Shown in pieces: positions 8,476-16,581 of a stretch of 40,354 nucleotides of DNA. Below the pieces are notes generated by a model. It made no database searches. It saw only the letters and a program-made list of their open reading frames with translations, and was not told the origin of the DNA. Origin of the DNA: Desulfacinum sp. (GTDB lineage Bacteria; Desulfobacterota; Syntrophobacteria; Syntrophobacterales; DSM-9756); contig JACIYN010000036.1 in NCBI GenBank assembly GCA_014359885.1, positions 1 to 40,354 on the forward strand, in the 5' to 3' direction. Position 1 is the stretch's first letter. Every line of letters begins with the position of its first letter. Both the position numbers and the translations under genes were made by a program.

Positions 8476-10341
8476 TCAACCTACCGGTGCCCGGGAAGCG
8501 TCCTCGCCCGCCTGCTGCGATTCCCACAGACGCCGATACAGGCCGTCCGCCCGGATCAGGTCCTCGTGGCGGCCCGACTCCACCACCTTCCCGCCCGACA
8601 GGACCACGATTCTGTCGAAATCCATGATCGTGGCCAACTGGTGGGTCACCATGAAGGTGGTGCGCCCCCGGGTGAGCCGGCCGATGGCCTCCATGACCCG
8701 CTTTTCCGATGCGGCGTCCAGGCCCACGGTGGGCTCATCCAGGATCACGATGGGGGCGTCCCGAAGGATGGCCCGGGCGATGGCAAGCCGCCTTTTCTGG
8801 CCGCCGGAAAGACCACCCCCGCCTTCCCCCAGCTGCGTATCGTAGCCCTGGGGAAGACGCTGGATGAAATCATGGGCTCCCGCCGCCCGGGCCGCGGCCG
8901 TGATCTCCTCTTCCGACGCCCCCGGCTTGGCCATGGCGATGTTTTCCCGAACGCTCATGCGGAAAATATAGGAATCCTGTAGCACCACCGCCATCTGACC
9001 CCGTAGGGAGGCGAGGGTGAAATCCCGGATGTCGCGACCGTCGATGGCCACTGTTCCGCGGTCGGGATCGTAGAGGCGCATGAGAAGGTGCAGGATGGTG
9101 GACTTGCCGCTGCCCGAATCCCCCACCAGAGCCACCCGCTCGCCGGCGGCCGCGGCCAGGCGAAAATCCCGCAGGATGGGATGGTCCTTTTCGTAGCCGA
9201 ACCACACATCCCGAAACTCCACGTGCCCCCGGAACCTGGGAGCCGGAACGGCATGGGGCAGGTCGGACGCTCCCACCTCCAGGGGATTCAAGGCCATGAT
9301 CTCCTCGATCCGCTCCAGGGCCGCCGCCGACTTGGCCCACCGGCTCGCGAACTTGCTCAGTTCCCGGATGGGCTTGAAGAGGCTGTTGAGGTAGCTCAAA
9401 AAGACCATGAGCTGGCCCACCGTGAGGCATCCATGGATGATGCGCAGGATTCCCACGAAGAGAACCAGAAGCGACGTGGCCCCCACCAGCATGTCCATGG
9501 AAGCGGTGAGCATGCCCTGGAAACGCCCCGCCCGTACGGCATGCTCGGCGCTCTCCCGGCCCCCTTCCAGGAACTCGTCCACGATCTCGTTTTCCAAAGA
9601 CAGGCTCGTCACGGCCTTGTGGTAGTAGAAGGCCTCCTGGACGTTGGACGCCAGAGCCCCCTCGATGCGCCGCTGCTTGCGCACCGCCTCCCGGGTGCGG
9701 CGGGAAAAGAAGACGTTGGCCCAGTAGACCACCGGTATCACCATGAGAAAGGTGAGCGCGTAGATCCAGTCCATGGTGAAGGAGACGACCAGAATGCCCA
9801 CAATGGTGGGAAGACTCCGAATGAGCACCGTGAGGATCGATTCCAGGATGTCCTGGGCGTCGGCCGTATCCTTGGAAATACGGCTGGTAAGATCCCCCGT
9901 GCGGGCTTTCTCGAAATAGTTATGGGGAAGCGCCACCAGGTGGGAAAAGAGCCTCTCCCGGATGGTGAGCACCACGCGCTGTCCCAGGGAGGCCAACGCC
10001 GTGTTCTGAACATAGAGCAACAGCGCGTTGCCGCAGTAGATGAGAGCCAGCAGGAAGATCCCCTGAAAGAGAAAGTGGAAGCGGTCCTCCTGGACAAACC
10101 CCCGCACCGACACCAGGATGAACTCCATCAGATTGTAACGGGCCGCCAGGTCGTGGGCCTCCGCGGGGTTCTTCACCACGTGATCGATCATGGACCGCAG
10201 CGGCCACGGCTGGGCGAGCGTGAGGAGCGTCTGCCCCGCCATGGCGGCCGCCACCAGCAAAGCCGCTTTCCAGTGACGGCGCACCGCGCTCGCCAGCTGG
10301 GTGGGGCGAGGGTGCCATTTCCGGGATGCTCGTTGTGTCAT
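8476..10341 (-). CDS. ABC exporter half-transporter (fused membrane and ATPase domains)
   Basis: A 621-residue MsbA/lipid-multidrug-type exporter that would work as a homodimer in the inner membrane. Residues ~30-330 form a six-helix ABC membrane domain (for example RAGRFQGMLTASMDMLVGA). The ATPase domain follows with Walker A GDSGSGKST, Q-loop VLQDSYIF, signature LSGGQKRR, Walker B IVILDEPT and switch histidine MVTHQ, all intact. GGAGGAAGG precedes the ATG. It is the first gene of the minus-strand efflux group, though a 300-base gap with a repeat separates it from the TolC-like gene, so co-transcription is uncertain. A strong sigma-54 promoter match lies about 130 bases upstream. The substrate is unknown. 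Confidence 0.9.
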   Translation of the reverse strand: MTQRASRKWHPRPTQLASAVRRHWKAALLVAAAMAGQTLLTLAQPWPLRSMIDHVVKNPAEAHDLAARYNLMEFILVSVRGFVQEDRFHFLFQGIFLLALIYCGNALLLYVQNTALASLGQRVVLTIRERLFSHLVALPHNYFEKARTGDLTSRISKDTADAQDILESILTVLIRSLPTIVGILVVSFTMDWIYALTFLMVIPVVYWANVFFSRRTREAVRKQRRIEGALASNVQEAFYYHKAVTSLSLENEIVDEFLEGGRESAEHAVRAGRFQGMLTASMDMLVGATSLLVLFVGILRIIHGCLTVGQLMVFLSYLNSLFKPIRELSKFASRWAKSAAALERIEEIMALNPLEVGASDLPHAVPAPRFRGHVEFRDVWFGYEKDHPILRDFRLAAAAGERVALVGDSGSGKSTILHLLMRLYDPDRGTVAIDGRDIRDFTLASLRGQMAVVLQDSYIFRMSVRENIAMAKPGASEEEITAAARAAGAHDFIQRLPQGYDTQLGEGGGGLSGGQKRRLAIARAILRDAPIVILDEPTVGLDAASEKRVMEAIGRLTRGRTTFMVTHQLATIMDFDRIVVLSGGKVVESGRHEDLIRADGLYRRLWESQQAGEDASRAPVG

Positions 10342-10470
10342 CTCTCAGCCTTCCTCCGTTGGAGCGGAAACATCGGGAAGACACGCGATCGTATCCCCCT
10401 CTGCCCTCCCTTTTGCCGTGCCGCCGAACGATCGACCGTCCGGAGCCCCGGCGCCTGGGAGGGGAAAGAA

Positions 10471-10485
10471 GCAACTTGGGTGCCA
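10471..10485 (-). promoter_or_regulatory. Sigma-54 promoter upstream of the ABC exporter
   Basis: On the minus strand this reads TGGCACCCAAGTTGC, a full match to the -24/-12 consensus TGGCAC-N5-TTGC, about 130 bases before the ABC exporter ATG. The NtrC-type regulator encoded at 14566-15951 is an obvious candidate activator, which is an inference. Confidence 0.7.
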
Positions 10486-10799
10486 GATGGCCAAACGTGG
10501 GGACCCGCCAGTGGATTTCCGTGGCGGCGGGGGCGGATCGCGGACCGCCCCGGCGGCCTTGAAAGTTTTTTTCACCTCCATGAAAAGACCCTTTTCATCG
10601 TAGGGAAACATTCTTTCAATCTGCCGGGGAAGCCCCGGATCCTTTGGGGGCTGTCGGACCATGTTCTTCCGGCTCACGAGGCAAGGAATTTTTCCGTTCA
10701 CTTCGCAGCCGCGGGGCTTCCGCCCCGCGGGAAAGGGCCATCGTAAAACCATGAACGATCGTGGTCTCCCTTGCGCCACCCGGCCGGGCAAGGAGTCTT

Positions 10800-10891
10800 T
10801 GTGGGAGCGCCGCAAGGCGCGATGGGGTGGGAGCGGCTGCACCGGCGTGGAATGGCCGGCCACCCCTTTCGCGGCTTTCGCCGCTCCCACA
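10800..10891. repeat. 91-base inverted-end repeat, copy 1
   Basis: Begins TGTGGGAGCGCCGCAAGGCG and ends GCGGCTTTCGCCGCTCCCACA, so the two ends are inverted relative to each other (TGTGGGAGCG / CGCTCCCACA). The middle shares GGAATGGCCGGCCA with copy 2 at 11111-11201. It could fold into a long hairpin. Confidence 0.8.
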
Positions 10892-10928
10892 GATGATGGT
10901 GCTCCCACAGATGATGGTGCTCCCACAG
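10883..10928. repeat. 18-base tandem repeat, about 2.5 units
   Basis: The unit GCTCCCACAGATGATGGT occurs twice in full (10883-10900 and 10901-10918), followed by a partial GCTCCCACAG. It extends from the right end of the neighbouring inverted-end repeat. Confidence 0.85.
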
Positions 10929-11110
10929 GGGATGCGGCACCTGTTGCGTGTTGATGGGAGCTCCCGATGCTCCTGCAAGATACCGAAAGTACAGTTCTTT
11001 CACATTAACGATCATGGCGCGGCACGGCACCCCGCCGGGATGAAAGAACCTGCACCGGGGCGCTCTCCGCCCTGTGAGCGCTGTGCACCCTGTGGAAGCT
11101 TTCTCCTCTC

Positions 11111-11201
11111 TGTGGGAGCGCCGCAAGGCGCGATGAGGTGGGCCGGCCCCACCGCCATAGAATGGCCGGCCAGGCCATTCGCGGCTTTCGCCGCTCCCAC
11201 A
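11111..11201. repeat. 91-base inverted-end repeat, copy 2
   Basis: Same ends and spacing as 10800-10891, with differences in the central third. It is followed about 35 bases later by the second CCGAAAGTACAGTTCTTTCA motif (around 11238). Each copy is therefore linked to that motif, as is a related fragment near 18927-18966. Confidence 0.8.
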
Positions 11202-11515
11202 AGCGCTCATTCGAACCTTCGGAAATCTTGCAACATACCGAAAGTACAGTTCTTTCATATTAAGTGACAGGAAATACGCGATGATCCATCCAACGCCCGG
11301 GGGATCTTCCGCAGCTACGGGAAAGACGGTCATCACGGGCGTTGTCGGAGAGCCCCCTGGGAGCTTGTCCGAAAGCGGCTTTCTCCCGGGAGCGCGGGCG
11401 TCTCGCCCGCATCCCATGCGGGCCGGAGGCCGGCGCTCCCTGAGAGGATTACCATGGGGGAACCGCCCCTCCCTTTCCCCGCCGTTGCACGAAAACCCTC
11501 TCATGGGCCGATGAT

Positions 11516-11530
11516 TGGCGCGATCGTTGC
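11516..11530 (+). promoter_or_regulatory. Sigma-54-like promoter of the two-component operon
   Basis: Reads TGGCGCGATCGTTGC, with the invariant GG and GC dinucleotides separated by the required 10 bases. It lies about 65 bases before the kinase ATG at 11595. Because the operon ends in a sigma-54 activator, autoregulation is likely but inferred. Confidence 0.6.
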
Positions 11531-11594
11531 TTCCTTGCCAATCACCCCCGGCCGGTGCCGGCCTTCGCAAGCAATCCATTCGGAGGAAAGTCCC

Positions 11595-12664
11595 ATGAAA
11601 ATCATTCTAATGAACCGAATCAACCGGGCAAAGGACTACCGGGAATTCTGGCCTGCGCGGCCGTGACCGTGAGCGTCCTGCACTACACCACGCCCATGGA
11701 CCGCCTGGCCTTTCACACCCTGTACCGGGACCTCTACTTCCTCATCGTCCTCACGGCCTCCTTTTTCGGCGGCGCCAAGACCGGGCTGTGGATGGCGGGC
11801 GCCATTTCGGCCGTGTACGCCCCCCACGTGGCCATGACCTGGAAGGCCCAGCCCGGCGTGAACATCGGAAACCTCCTGCAGATCGCGCTCTTTCTTCTGA
11901 GCGCCGCCGTGGTGGGGGTCCTGAGCGACCGGGAAAAGAAACGCCTCCAGGAACTGCATCACGCCTGGAACCTGGCCTCCCTGGGTCGGGCCACCCTGGC
12001 CCTTTCTTCGGAAATCCACGAGCTCCTCTCGCTCGCCCGGGAAACTCTCCGAAGGATGAGCGTCTCCCAGCCCGGCCGCCGGGACCTTCAGCGCATCATG
12101 GAAAAGCTGAGTGTGCTGGAGCAGTCCCTGAACCACTTCAACCCGGACGCCCTGGGCCAAGGCCGGGAATTTCTGTCGCCGGACGAGATGCTTGAACGGG
12201 AACGGGAGCGCTTTCAAAAGATTTTGGACGCTCACGGCGTTCGGCTGGAGATGGATCTCGACGCCGCAGATGCCCTCGTTTACGCCAACCGCGCCGACCT
12301 TCTGTGGCTGGTGGATCAGCTGGTCCGAAACGCCGCGGACGTCTCACCGCCCGGAACCACCGTCTCTCTGACCTCCCGGGCCGATACCTCCTCCTACCAT
12401 CTGAAGGTCCGGGACCAGGGCCCCGGCATTCCCGAAGAGAACCTGGAAAAGGTCTTCACCCCGTTCTTTTCCACCAAGCACCGGGGAACGGGCCTGGGGC
12501 TCTCGGTTTGCCGAAAGATCGTCTCGGACCACGAGGGGGCCATCGTAGTGGAGAGCCGCCCCGGGGCGGGGACCGCCTTCCATGTGTCCCTTCCCCTTGC
12601 CTTCGGCGAGAAGACGGGCCACCATGAGGGCGATTCGGGGCGTGCGCCGTCGGAAACGCCGTGA
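11595..12664 (+). CDS. Sensor histidine-kinase-like protein, apparent 5' frameshift and no phospho-acceptor His
   Basis: First gene of the regulatory operon. ATG 11595 has an excellent GGAGG site and encodes MKIILMNRINRAKDYREF, but that frame stops at 11666. The kinase continues in another frame from about 11640 (LACAAVTVSVLHYTTPMDR), so a one-base shift near 11640-11660 is likely; otherwise translation begins at GTG 11663 or ATG 11696. About three membrane helices precede a dimerisation helix reading LGRATLALSSEIHELL, where family members have a histidine before the conserved Glu-Ile; here that position is Ser. The ATPase domain is intact: N-box LVRNAADVS, RDQGPGIPEENLEKVF and GTGLGLSVCRKIV. 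It may be an accessory or regulatory kinase subunit for the next gene. Membership of the family is clear; activity is doubtful. Confidence 0.8.
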
Positions 12665-12707
12665 CCCGCCCGGATCGATCCCATTCCCATCCAGACCGGA
12701 GGCCATC

Positions 12708-14588
12708 GTGCCCAGACGGATCTTCCATCGCTTTCTCCTGGTATTGGCTCTGCTGACGGCCCTGCCCGTGGGCCTCATGGGAATCGCCTCCTATTCCCTG
12801 GCGAAGAGGACCCTCATCGGCACGGCCCTCATGCACATGGAAACCATCGCCGAAGACCACAAGAACCACCTGGATTTCTGGTTCCGGGAACGCTTGCAGG
12901 ATCTGTCCACCCTGGCCTCGCTCCCCCTGGTCCGGGTCGTCTGCTCCCATTGCAGCATGGCCGGATGCGCCATCGAATCGGGCGAAACCCTGGAGGCGGT
13001 GCGGGCATCGCTCCTTTCCGTGGCGGACAAGATCCCTTTTTATGAGGCCATGGCGCTCTACAGCGCCGACGGACGCCTGCTGGCCGCCACGGGGCACGAA
13101 GACGACGCGGCGGAAACTTCCCCGCCGGGGCCGCCGCCCCATGAGCCTGTTTTCGGTATGCCCGTTCGCGGCCCGGACGGTCTCTGGCACGTGACCATTC
13201 GCGCACCCGTCCTGGGAGAAAATGGATCGGTTGTGGGGGCAGTGGAGGGGGTCGTGAACATGAGCCGCTCTCTGGATCCCATGATGACGGATCGGGCCGG
13301 GCTGGGCACCACGGGCAGGACCTATCTTCTCACGCCGGAAAGAAAGGTCATCACCCGGATTCACGGGCTGGAGCTTCCCGCGGGCGGGTCGGGAAACCCG
13401 TCCCCCGACTCCAGCGCCATCCGGGAAGCGCTTGCCGGCCGGAGCGGATCCGGCATCTACCGGGACTTGGAGGGGCGGGAAGTGGTGGGCGCCTACCTGT
13501 GGTTGGACAACTACCGCCTGGGGCTTTTCGCCGAGATGGCCACCCGGGAGATTCTGGCCCCCGTCCGGTGGATGCTCACCTGGACGGTGGGGACCGTGGG
13601 GGCGCTGCTTCTCATCTGCTTCGTCACGGCCCGGGTGGCGGCCGACAGGATGTCCCGGCCCATCGTGGCCATGAGCGAAGCGGCCCGGCGCATGGCCGAC
13701 GGCGACTTTTCCGTGGAAATCGACGCGTCGCGCCGGGACGAACTGGGGGTTCTGGCCCAGAGCTTCCGGGAGATGGCCGGCCGGATCGCCCGGACCCTGG
13801 AGGAGCTCCGGGCCAACGAGCGCTCCCTTCGCCGGGCCTACGAAGCCCAGAAGGCCCTGCAGAACCGGCTCGTACAATCGGAAAAGCTGGCCGCCGTGGG
13901 AGAGCTGGTGGCGGGGGTGGTCCACGAGATGCGAAACCCCCTGTCTTCGGTGAAGCTCAACCTCCAGATCCTCCGGCGCAGCCTGGGTCGGGAAGGCCCC
14001 CTGGCGGAACACTTCACCCTGGCGCTGGAGCAGGTACGCCTTCTGGAAAACATGTTCGGAGATCTTTTGGACTACAGCAAGCCCCTCCAGCTCGACACCC
14101 GCCCCGTCCCCCTGGAGTCCCTGGTGGACCGGGCCCTGGAGCAGGCCGCAGCGGAGGTCTCCCTGGACGGTGTGGAGGTGGAAAGGGACCTGGGATCCGG
14201 CCTGCCCAACGTGATGGTGGATGAAGAACGGGCCGTGCAGGTGCTGGTGAACGTGATCAAAAACGCCGTCCAGAACGCCCACGGCCCTCTGGGGCTCCGA
14301 TTGGAAGCGGCTCTGGAGGAGAACCCCGCCGGAGCGGATCCCGTGCTTCGCCTGTCCGTTCGGGATACGGGCCCCGGCATCCCGCCCCAGCACGTGCCCC
14401 GGCTCTTTCAGCCGTTTTTCACCACCCGCACCAAGGGCACGGGGCTGGGCCTATCCATCGTGAAAAAGATCATGGACGCCCACGGCGGTAACGTGACCAT
14501 CGAGAGCGAACCGGGACGGGGCACCACCGTGCGGCTCCATTTTCCCATCGCAGGGAGTGAGGTCCATGCAGAAGATCCTCATCATTGA
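12708..14588 (+). CDS. NtrB/ZraS-like sensor histidine kinase with periplasmic sensor domain
   Basis: A 626-residue membrane kinase. A first helix (about residues 4-28, FHRFLLVLALLTALPVGLMG) and a second near 285-305 enclose a Cache-like periplasmic domain. That domain contains a Cys cluster VCSHCSMAGC that could bind metal or sense redox; this is inferred. A HAMP segment follows (RMSRPIVAMSEAARRMADGDF), then a coiled coil, then HisKA with the acceptor His in VVHEMRNPLSSVKLNL. The ATPase domain has N-box NVIKNAVQNA, DTGPGIPP and GTGLGLSIVKKI. GTG 12708 is chosen because GGAGG sits six bases before it; ATG 12624 in the same frame would overlap the previous gene. It overlaps the regulator gene downstream by 23 bases, so they are certainly co-transcribed. 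Confidence 0.9.
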   Translation: MPRRIFHRFLLVLALLTALPVGLMGIASYSLAKRTLIGTALMHMETIAEDHKNHLDFWFRERLQDLSTLASLPLVRVVCSHCSMAGCAIESGETLEAVRASLLSVADKIPFYEAMALYSADGRLLAATGHEDDAAETSPPGPPPHEPVFGMPVRGPDGLWHVTIRAPVLGENGSVVGAVEGVVNMSRSLDPMMTDRAGLGTTGRTYLLTPERKVITRIHGLELPAGGSGNPSPDSSAIREALAGRSGSGIYRDLEGREVVGAYLWLDNYRLGLFAEMATREILAPVRWMLTWTVGTVGALLLICFVTARVAADRMSRPIVAMSEAARRMADGDFSVEIDASRRDELGVLAQSFREMAGRIARTLEELRANERSLRRAYEAQKALQNRLVQSEKLAAVGELVAGVVHEMRNPLSSVKLNLQILRRSLGREGPLAEHFTLALEQVRLLENMFGDLLDYSKPLQLDTRPVPLESLVDRALEQAAAEVSLDGVEVERDLGSGLPNVMVDEERAVQVLVNVIKNAVQNAHGPLGLRLEAALEENPAGADPVLRLSVRDTGPGIPPQHVPRLFQPFFTTRTKGTGLGLSIVKKIMDAHGGNVTIESEPGRGTTVRLHFPIAGSEVHAEDPHH

Positions 14589-15951
14589 CGACGATCCCTC
14601 TTTGGCGCGCACCCTGGAACTCTACTTCGCCGGCAAGGGGAACCACGTGCTGACGGCCGGAAACGCCCGGGACGGCCTGGCCCTGTGGGAAGCGGAAAGG
14701 CCGGACATGATCCTCCTGGACGTGCAGCTCCCGGACCTGGAAGGGCCCCAGGTGCTCAAGGAAGCCAAGGCCCGGAACTATGCCGGCGACGTCATCATGA
14801 TCACCGCCTTTCAGGATACGGAAGCCACCCTGGAAGCGATCCGCCACGGGGCCGTGGACTACCTCTACAAGCCCCTGGACCTGGACGCCCTGGACCTTCT
14901 CATCGAAAAGGTGCTCCGCCGAAAGGAGGAACGCGAAGAACTGGCCCGGCTGAGCCACGTGATCACCGAGGTGCAGAAGCCCAACCAGATCGTGGGCCGA
15001 AGCCCGGCGATCCTGGAGGTGGTCAAAGCCATCGCCCGGGTGGCCCAGAGCCCCACGCCGGTGCTCATTCAGGGGGAAACCGGGACGGGCAAGGAACTCA
15101 TCGCTCAGACCATCCACGAACAGTCGGCACCCCGGGAGCCGTTCGTGGCCATCAATTGCGCCGCCATGGTGCCCACGCTCCTGGAAAGCGAGCTTTTCGG
15201 GCATGAAAAGGGGGCTTTCACGGGCGCCGTCACCCGCAAGATGGGAAAGATCCAGCTGGCCGGGGCCGGCACCCTCTTCCTGGACGAGATCGGCGAAATG
15301 CCCCTGGATCTTCAGGCCAAGCTGTTGCGGGTCCTGGAAACGCGGGAGTACCAGAGAGTGGGGGGACTGGAATCCCTGCCGCTCAAGGCGCGGATCGTAG
15401 CCGCCACCAACCGGGACTTGGAGCGCATGGTCCGGGAAAACCGCTTCCGGGAAGACCTCTACTTCCGCCTCAAGGTCTTCGTGATCCACATCCCGCCGCT
15501 CCGGGAGCGGCCGGAAGACATCGTTCCCTTGTGCGAATACTTCCTGACCCGCCTCAACGCGGAACTGAACAAGAAGGTCACGCGCATCCCCCGCCGCTAC
15601 CTGGAGCTTTTCCAGGCCTACCCGTGGCCGGGAAACGTGCGGGAGCTCTACAACATCCTGCGCCGGGCCGTGATCCATTCCCCCGACGAGGTGCTGCTCC
15701 TGGACGAAGGCTGGCTCCAGCCCCCTTCCGCACCCCCGCGGGACCTAGCCCCCGGCACCGACCCGTGGATTCCGGAAAGCCTGGAAGAGGTGGAACGGCG
15801 CCACATCGAGCGGGTGCTTCGCTACACGGCAGGAAATTACGGGAGGGCGTGCGAGATCCTGGGCATCAGCCGTCCCACGCTCCGAAAGAAGATCCACGAC
15901 TACGGGCTTTCCTCCCTGGCCGAAGAACTCCGCACGACCCTGTCGTCGTGA
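14566..15951 (+). CDS. NtrC-family sigma-54-dependent response regulator
   Basis: A 461-residue activator with three domains. The receiver spans residues ~3-115 (ILIIDDDPS, phosphorylated Asp in MILLDVQLPD, Lys in YKPLD). The AAA+ sigma-54 interaction domain spans ~140-370 (Walker A GETGTGKE, GAFTGA loop, [10 protein letters not shown]). A Fis-type helix-turn-helix lies at the end (NYGRACEILGISRPTLRKKI). It is the output partner of the upstream kinase(s). Start ATG 14566 follows GGGAGTGAGG; GTG 14557 is an alternative. The two sigma-54-like promoters flanking this operon and the ABC exporter are probable targets. The signal is not readable; metal or envelope stress is a guess from the neighbouring efflux genes. 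Confidence 0.92.
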   Translation: MQKILIIDDDPSLARTLELYFAGKGNHVLTAGNARDGLALWEAERPDMILLDVQLPDLEGPQVLKEAKARNYAGDVIMITAFQDTEATLEAIRHGAVDYLYKPLDLDALDLLIEKVLRRKEEREELARLSHVITEVQKPNQIVGRSPAILEVVKAIARVAQSPTPVLIQGETGTGKELIAQTIHEQSAPREPFVAINCAAMVPTLLESELFGHEKGAFTGAVTRKMGKIQLAGAGTLFLDEIGEMPLDLQAKLLRVLETREYQRVGGLESLPLKARIVAATNRDLERMVRENRFREDLYFRLKVFVIHIPPLRERPEDIVPLCEYFLTRLNAELNKKVTRIPRRYLELFQAYPWPGNVRELYNILRRAVIHSPDEVLLLDEGWLQPPSAPPRDLAPGTDPWIPESLEEVERRHIERVLRYTAGNYGRACEILGISRPTLRKKIHDYGLSSLAEELRTTLSS

Positions 15952-16266
15952 AAACCGCCGAATACCTTTTCACCATCGGCCGCCACCCTGGCCGGAAGGC
16001 CTCTTCTATGCCTTTTCGGAGGATCGAAAACGCCTCGTCCTTCCCGATCCGTTGAGCCACGGCTTCCAGGACGGAAATGACCCCAGAGGCTTCAAAGGCT
16101 CGTTTCTCGATCCGGCGTTTTTATAACCCCAAACCGAGCTTCTTTCCCTGTGTTTTCTTCCCTCCGCGCAATGAGTGGGCGGGGATAAACCCCGCCCCTA
16201 CACGCATCCATGCGGGGTGGCAAGCCTTGCCATGACGGTTTCGACATGAATCAGATTCCGATCTTG
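15952..16266. other. Convergent intergenic gap
   Basis: The plus-strand regulator operon and the minus-strand selenoprotein operon converge here. No gene is seen. A GGGCGGGGATAAACCCCGCCC palindrome around 16178-16195 belongs to a small dispersed repeat family, with a related piece near 19010-19075, and could act as a bidirectional terminator. Confidence 0.5.
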
Positions 16267-16581
16267 TCAACTTCGGATCCATCGGAGGAGGCCCTTGGGA
16301 CGGCGCTCGGGCTCGGGGAGGCCCAGCTTCCGGCACACGGCCGCCTCCAGCTCCCACTCGTCCACGTCGGAGCCCTCCACCAGGATCTCGTCCTCCACCA
16401 TGACCGCGGGAGCCACCGGAAGATCCAACTCAAAGTATTCGTCGGTCTGGTATTCCGCGCGGGGCTTGGAAATCGCCTCGATGGTCACGTCGTACTTTCC
16501 GCCCAACCTGGGCATGATCTCCTTAAAGTGCTTTCAGGGACGCCCGTTGGGTTCATTGAGAAAGAAGCGCACCTTCACCAT
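16267..16581 (-). CDS. Small thioredoxin-like selenoprotein (in-frame TGA read as Sec16)
   Basis: A 104-residue protein if the in-frame TGA at 16536-16534 is read as selenocysteine. The reading is MVKVRFFLNEPNGRP-Sec-KHFKEIMPRLGG, continuing without a break. After an N-terminal beta strand, the Sec begins a helix as the active-site residue does in thioredoxin and glutaredoxin folds. A cis-Pro-like VAPAVMVEDEILVEG element follows near residues 62-77, matching the second half of that fold. ATG 16581 has a strong GAGGAGG and overlaps the end of the rhodanese-DsbD gene by 29 bases, implying coupling. A GCCC-AGGTT-GGGC hairpin begins 21 nt after the TGA. Without recoding, only a 15-residue peptide and an N-terminally broken fold remain. 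It probably exchanges electrons with the DsbD-type partner. Confidence 0.8.
16501..16513 (-). promoter_or_regulatory. Candidate bacterial SECIS hairpin for the thioredoxin-like gene
   Basis: In the transcript, GCCC-AGGUU-GGGC forms a four-pair stem with a five-base loop. The loop starts 25 nt after the UGA and contains AGGU, as in the E. coli fdhF element (known). Position and loop fit; folding was judged by eye. Confidence 0.55.

Larger units (their letters stand above)
10342..11594. other. Gene-free repeat-rich intergenic tract
   Basis: About 1.25 kb between the divergent ABC exporter and kinase genes. No open frame here resembles a protein; translations only follow the repeats. It contains two divergent sigma-54-like promoters (10471-10485 and 11516-11530), two copies of a 91-base inverted-end repeat, an 18-base tandem repeat, two copies of a CCGAAAGTACAGTTCTTTCA motif, and a reversed fragment of the CCGCGGGG/CCCCGCGG repeat family around 10695-10745. 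Confidence 0.7.

Noticed and set aside
10883..10928. Short repeat array that could suggest CRISPR
   Set aside because: The units are directly adjacent 18-mers without spacers, and no cas gene is present.
15952..16266. Additional small genes between the regulator and the thioredoxin-like gene
   Set aside because: Open frames here have no ribosome site, overlap the selenoprotein gene or repeats, and look compositionally random.
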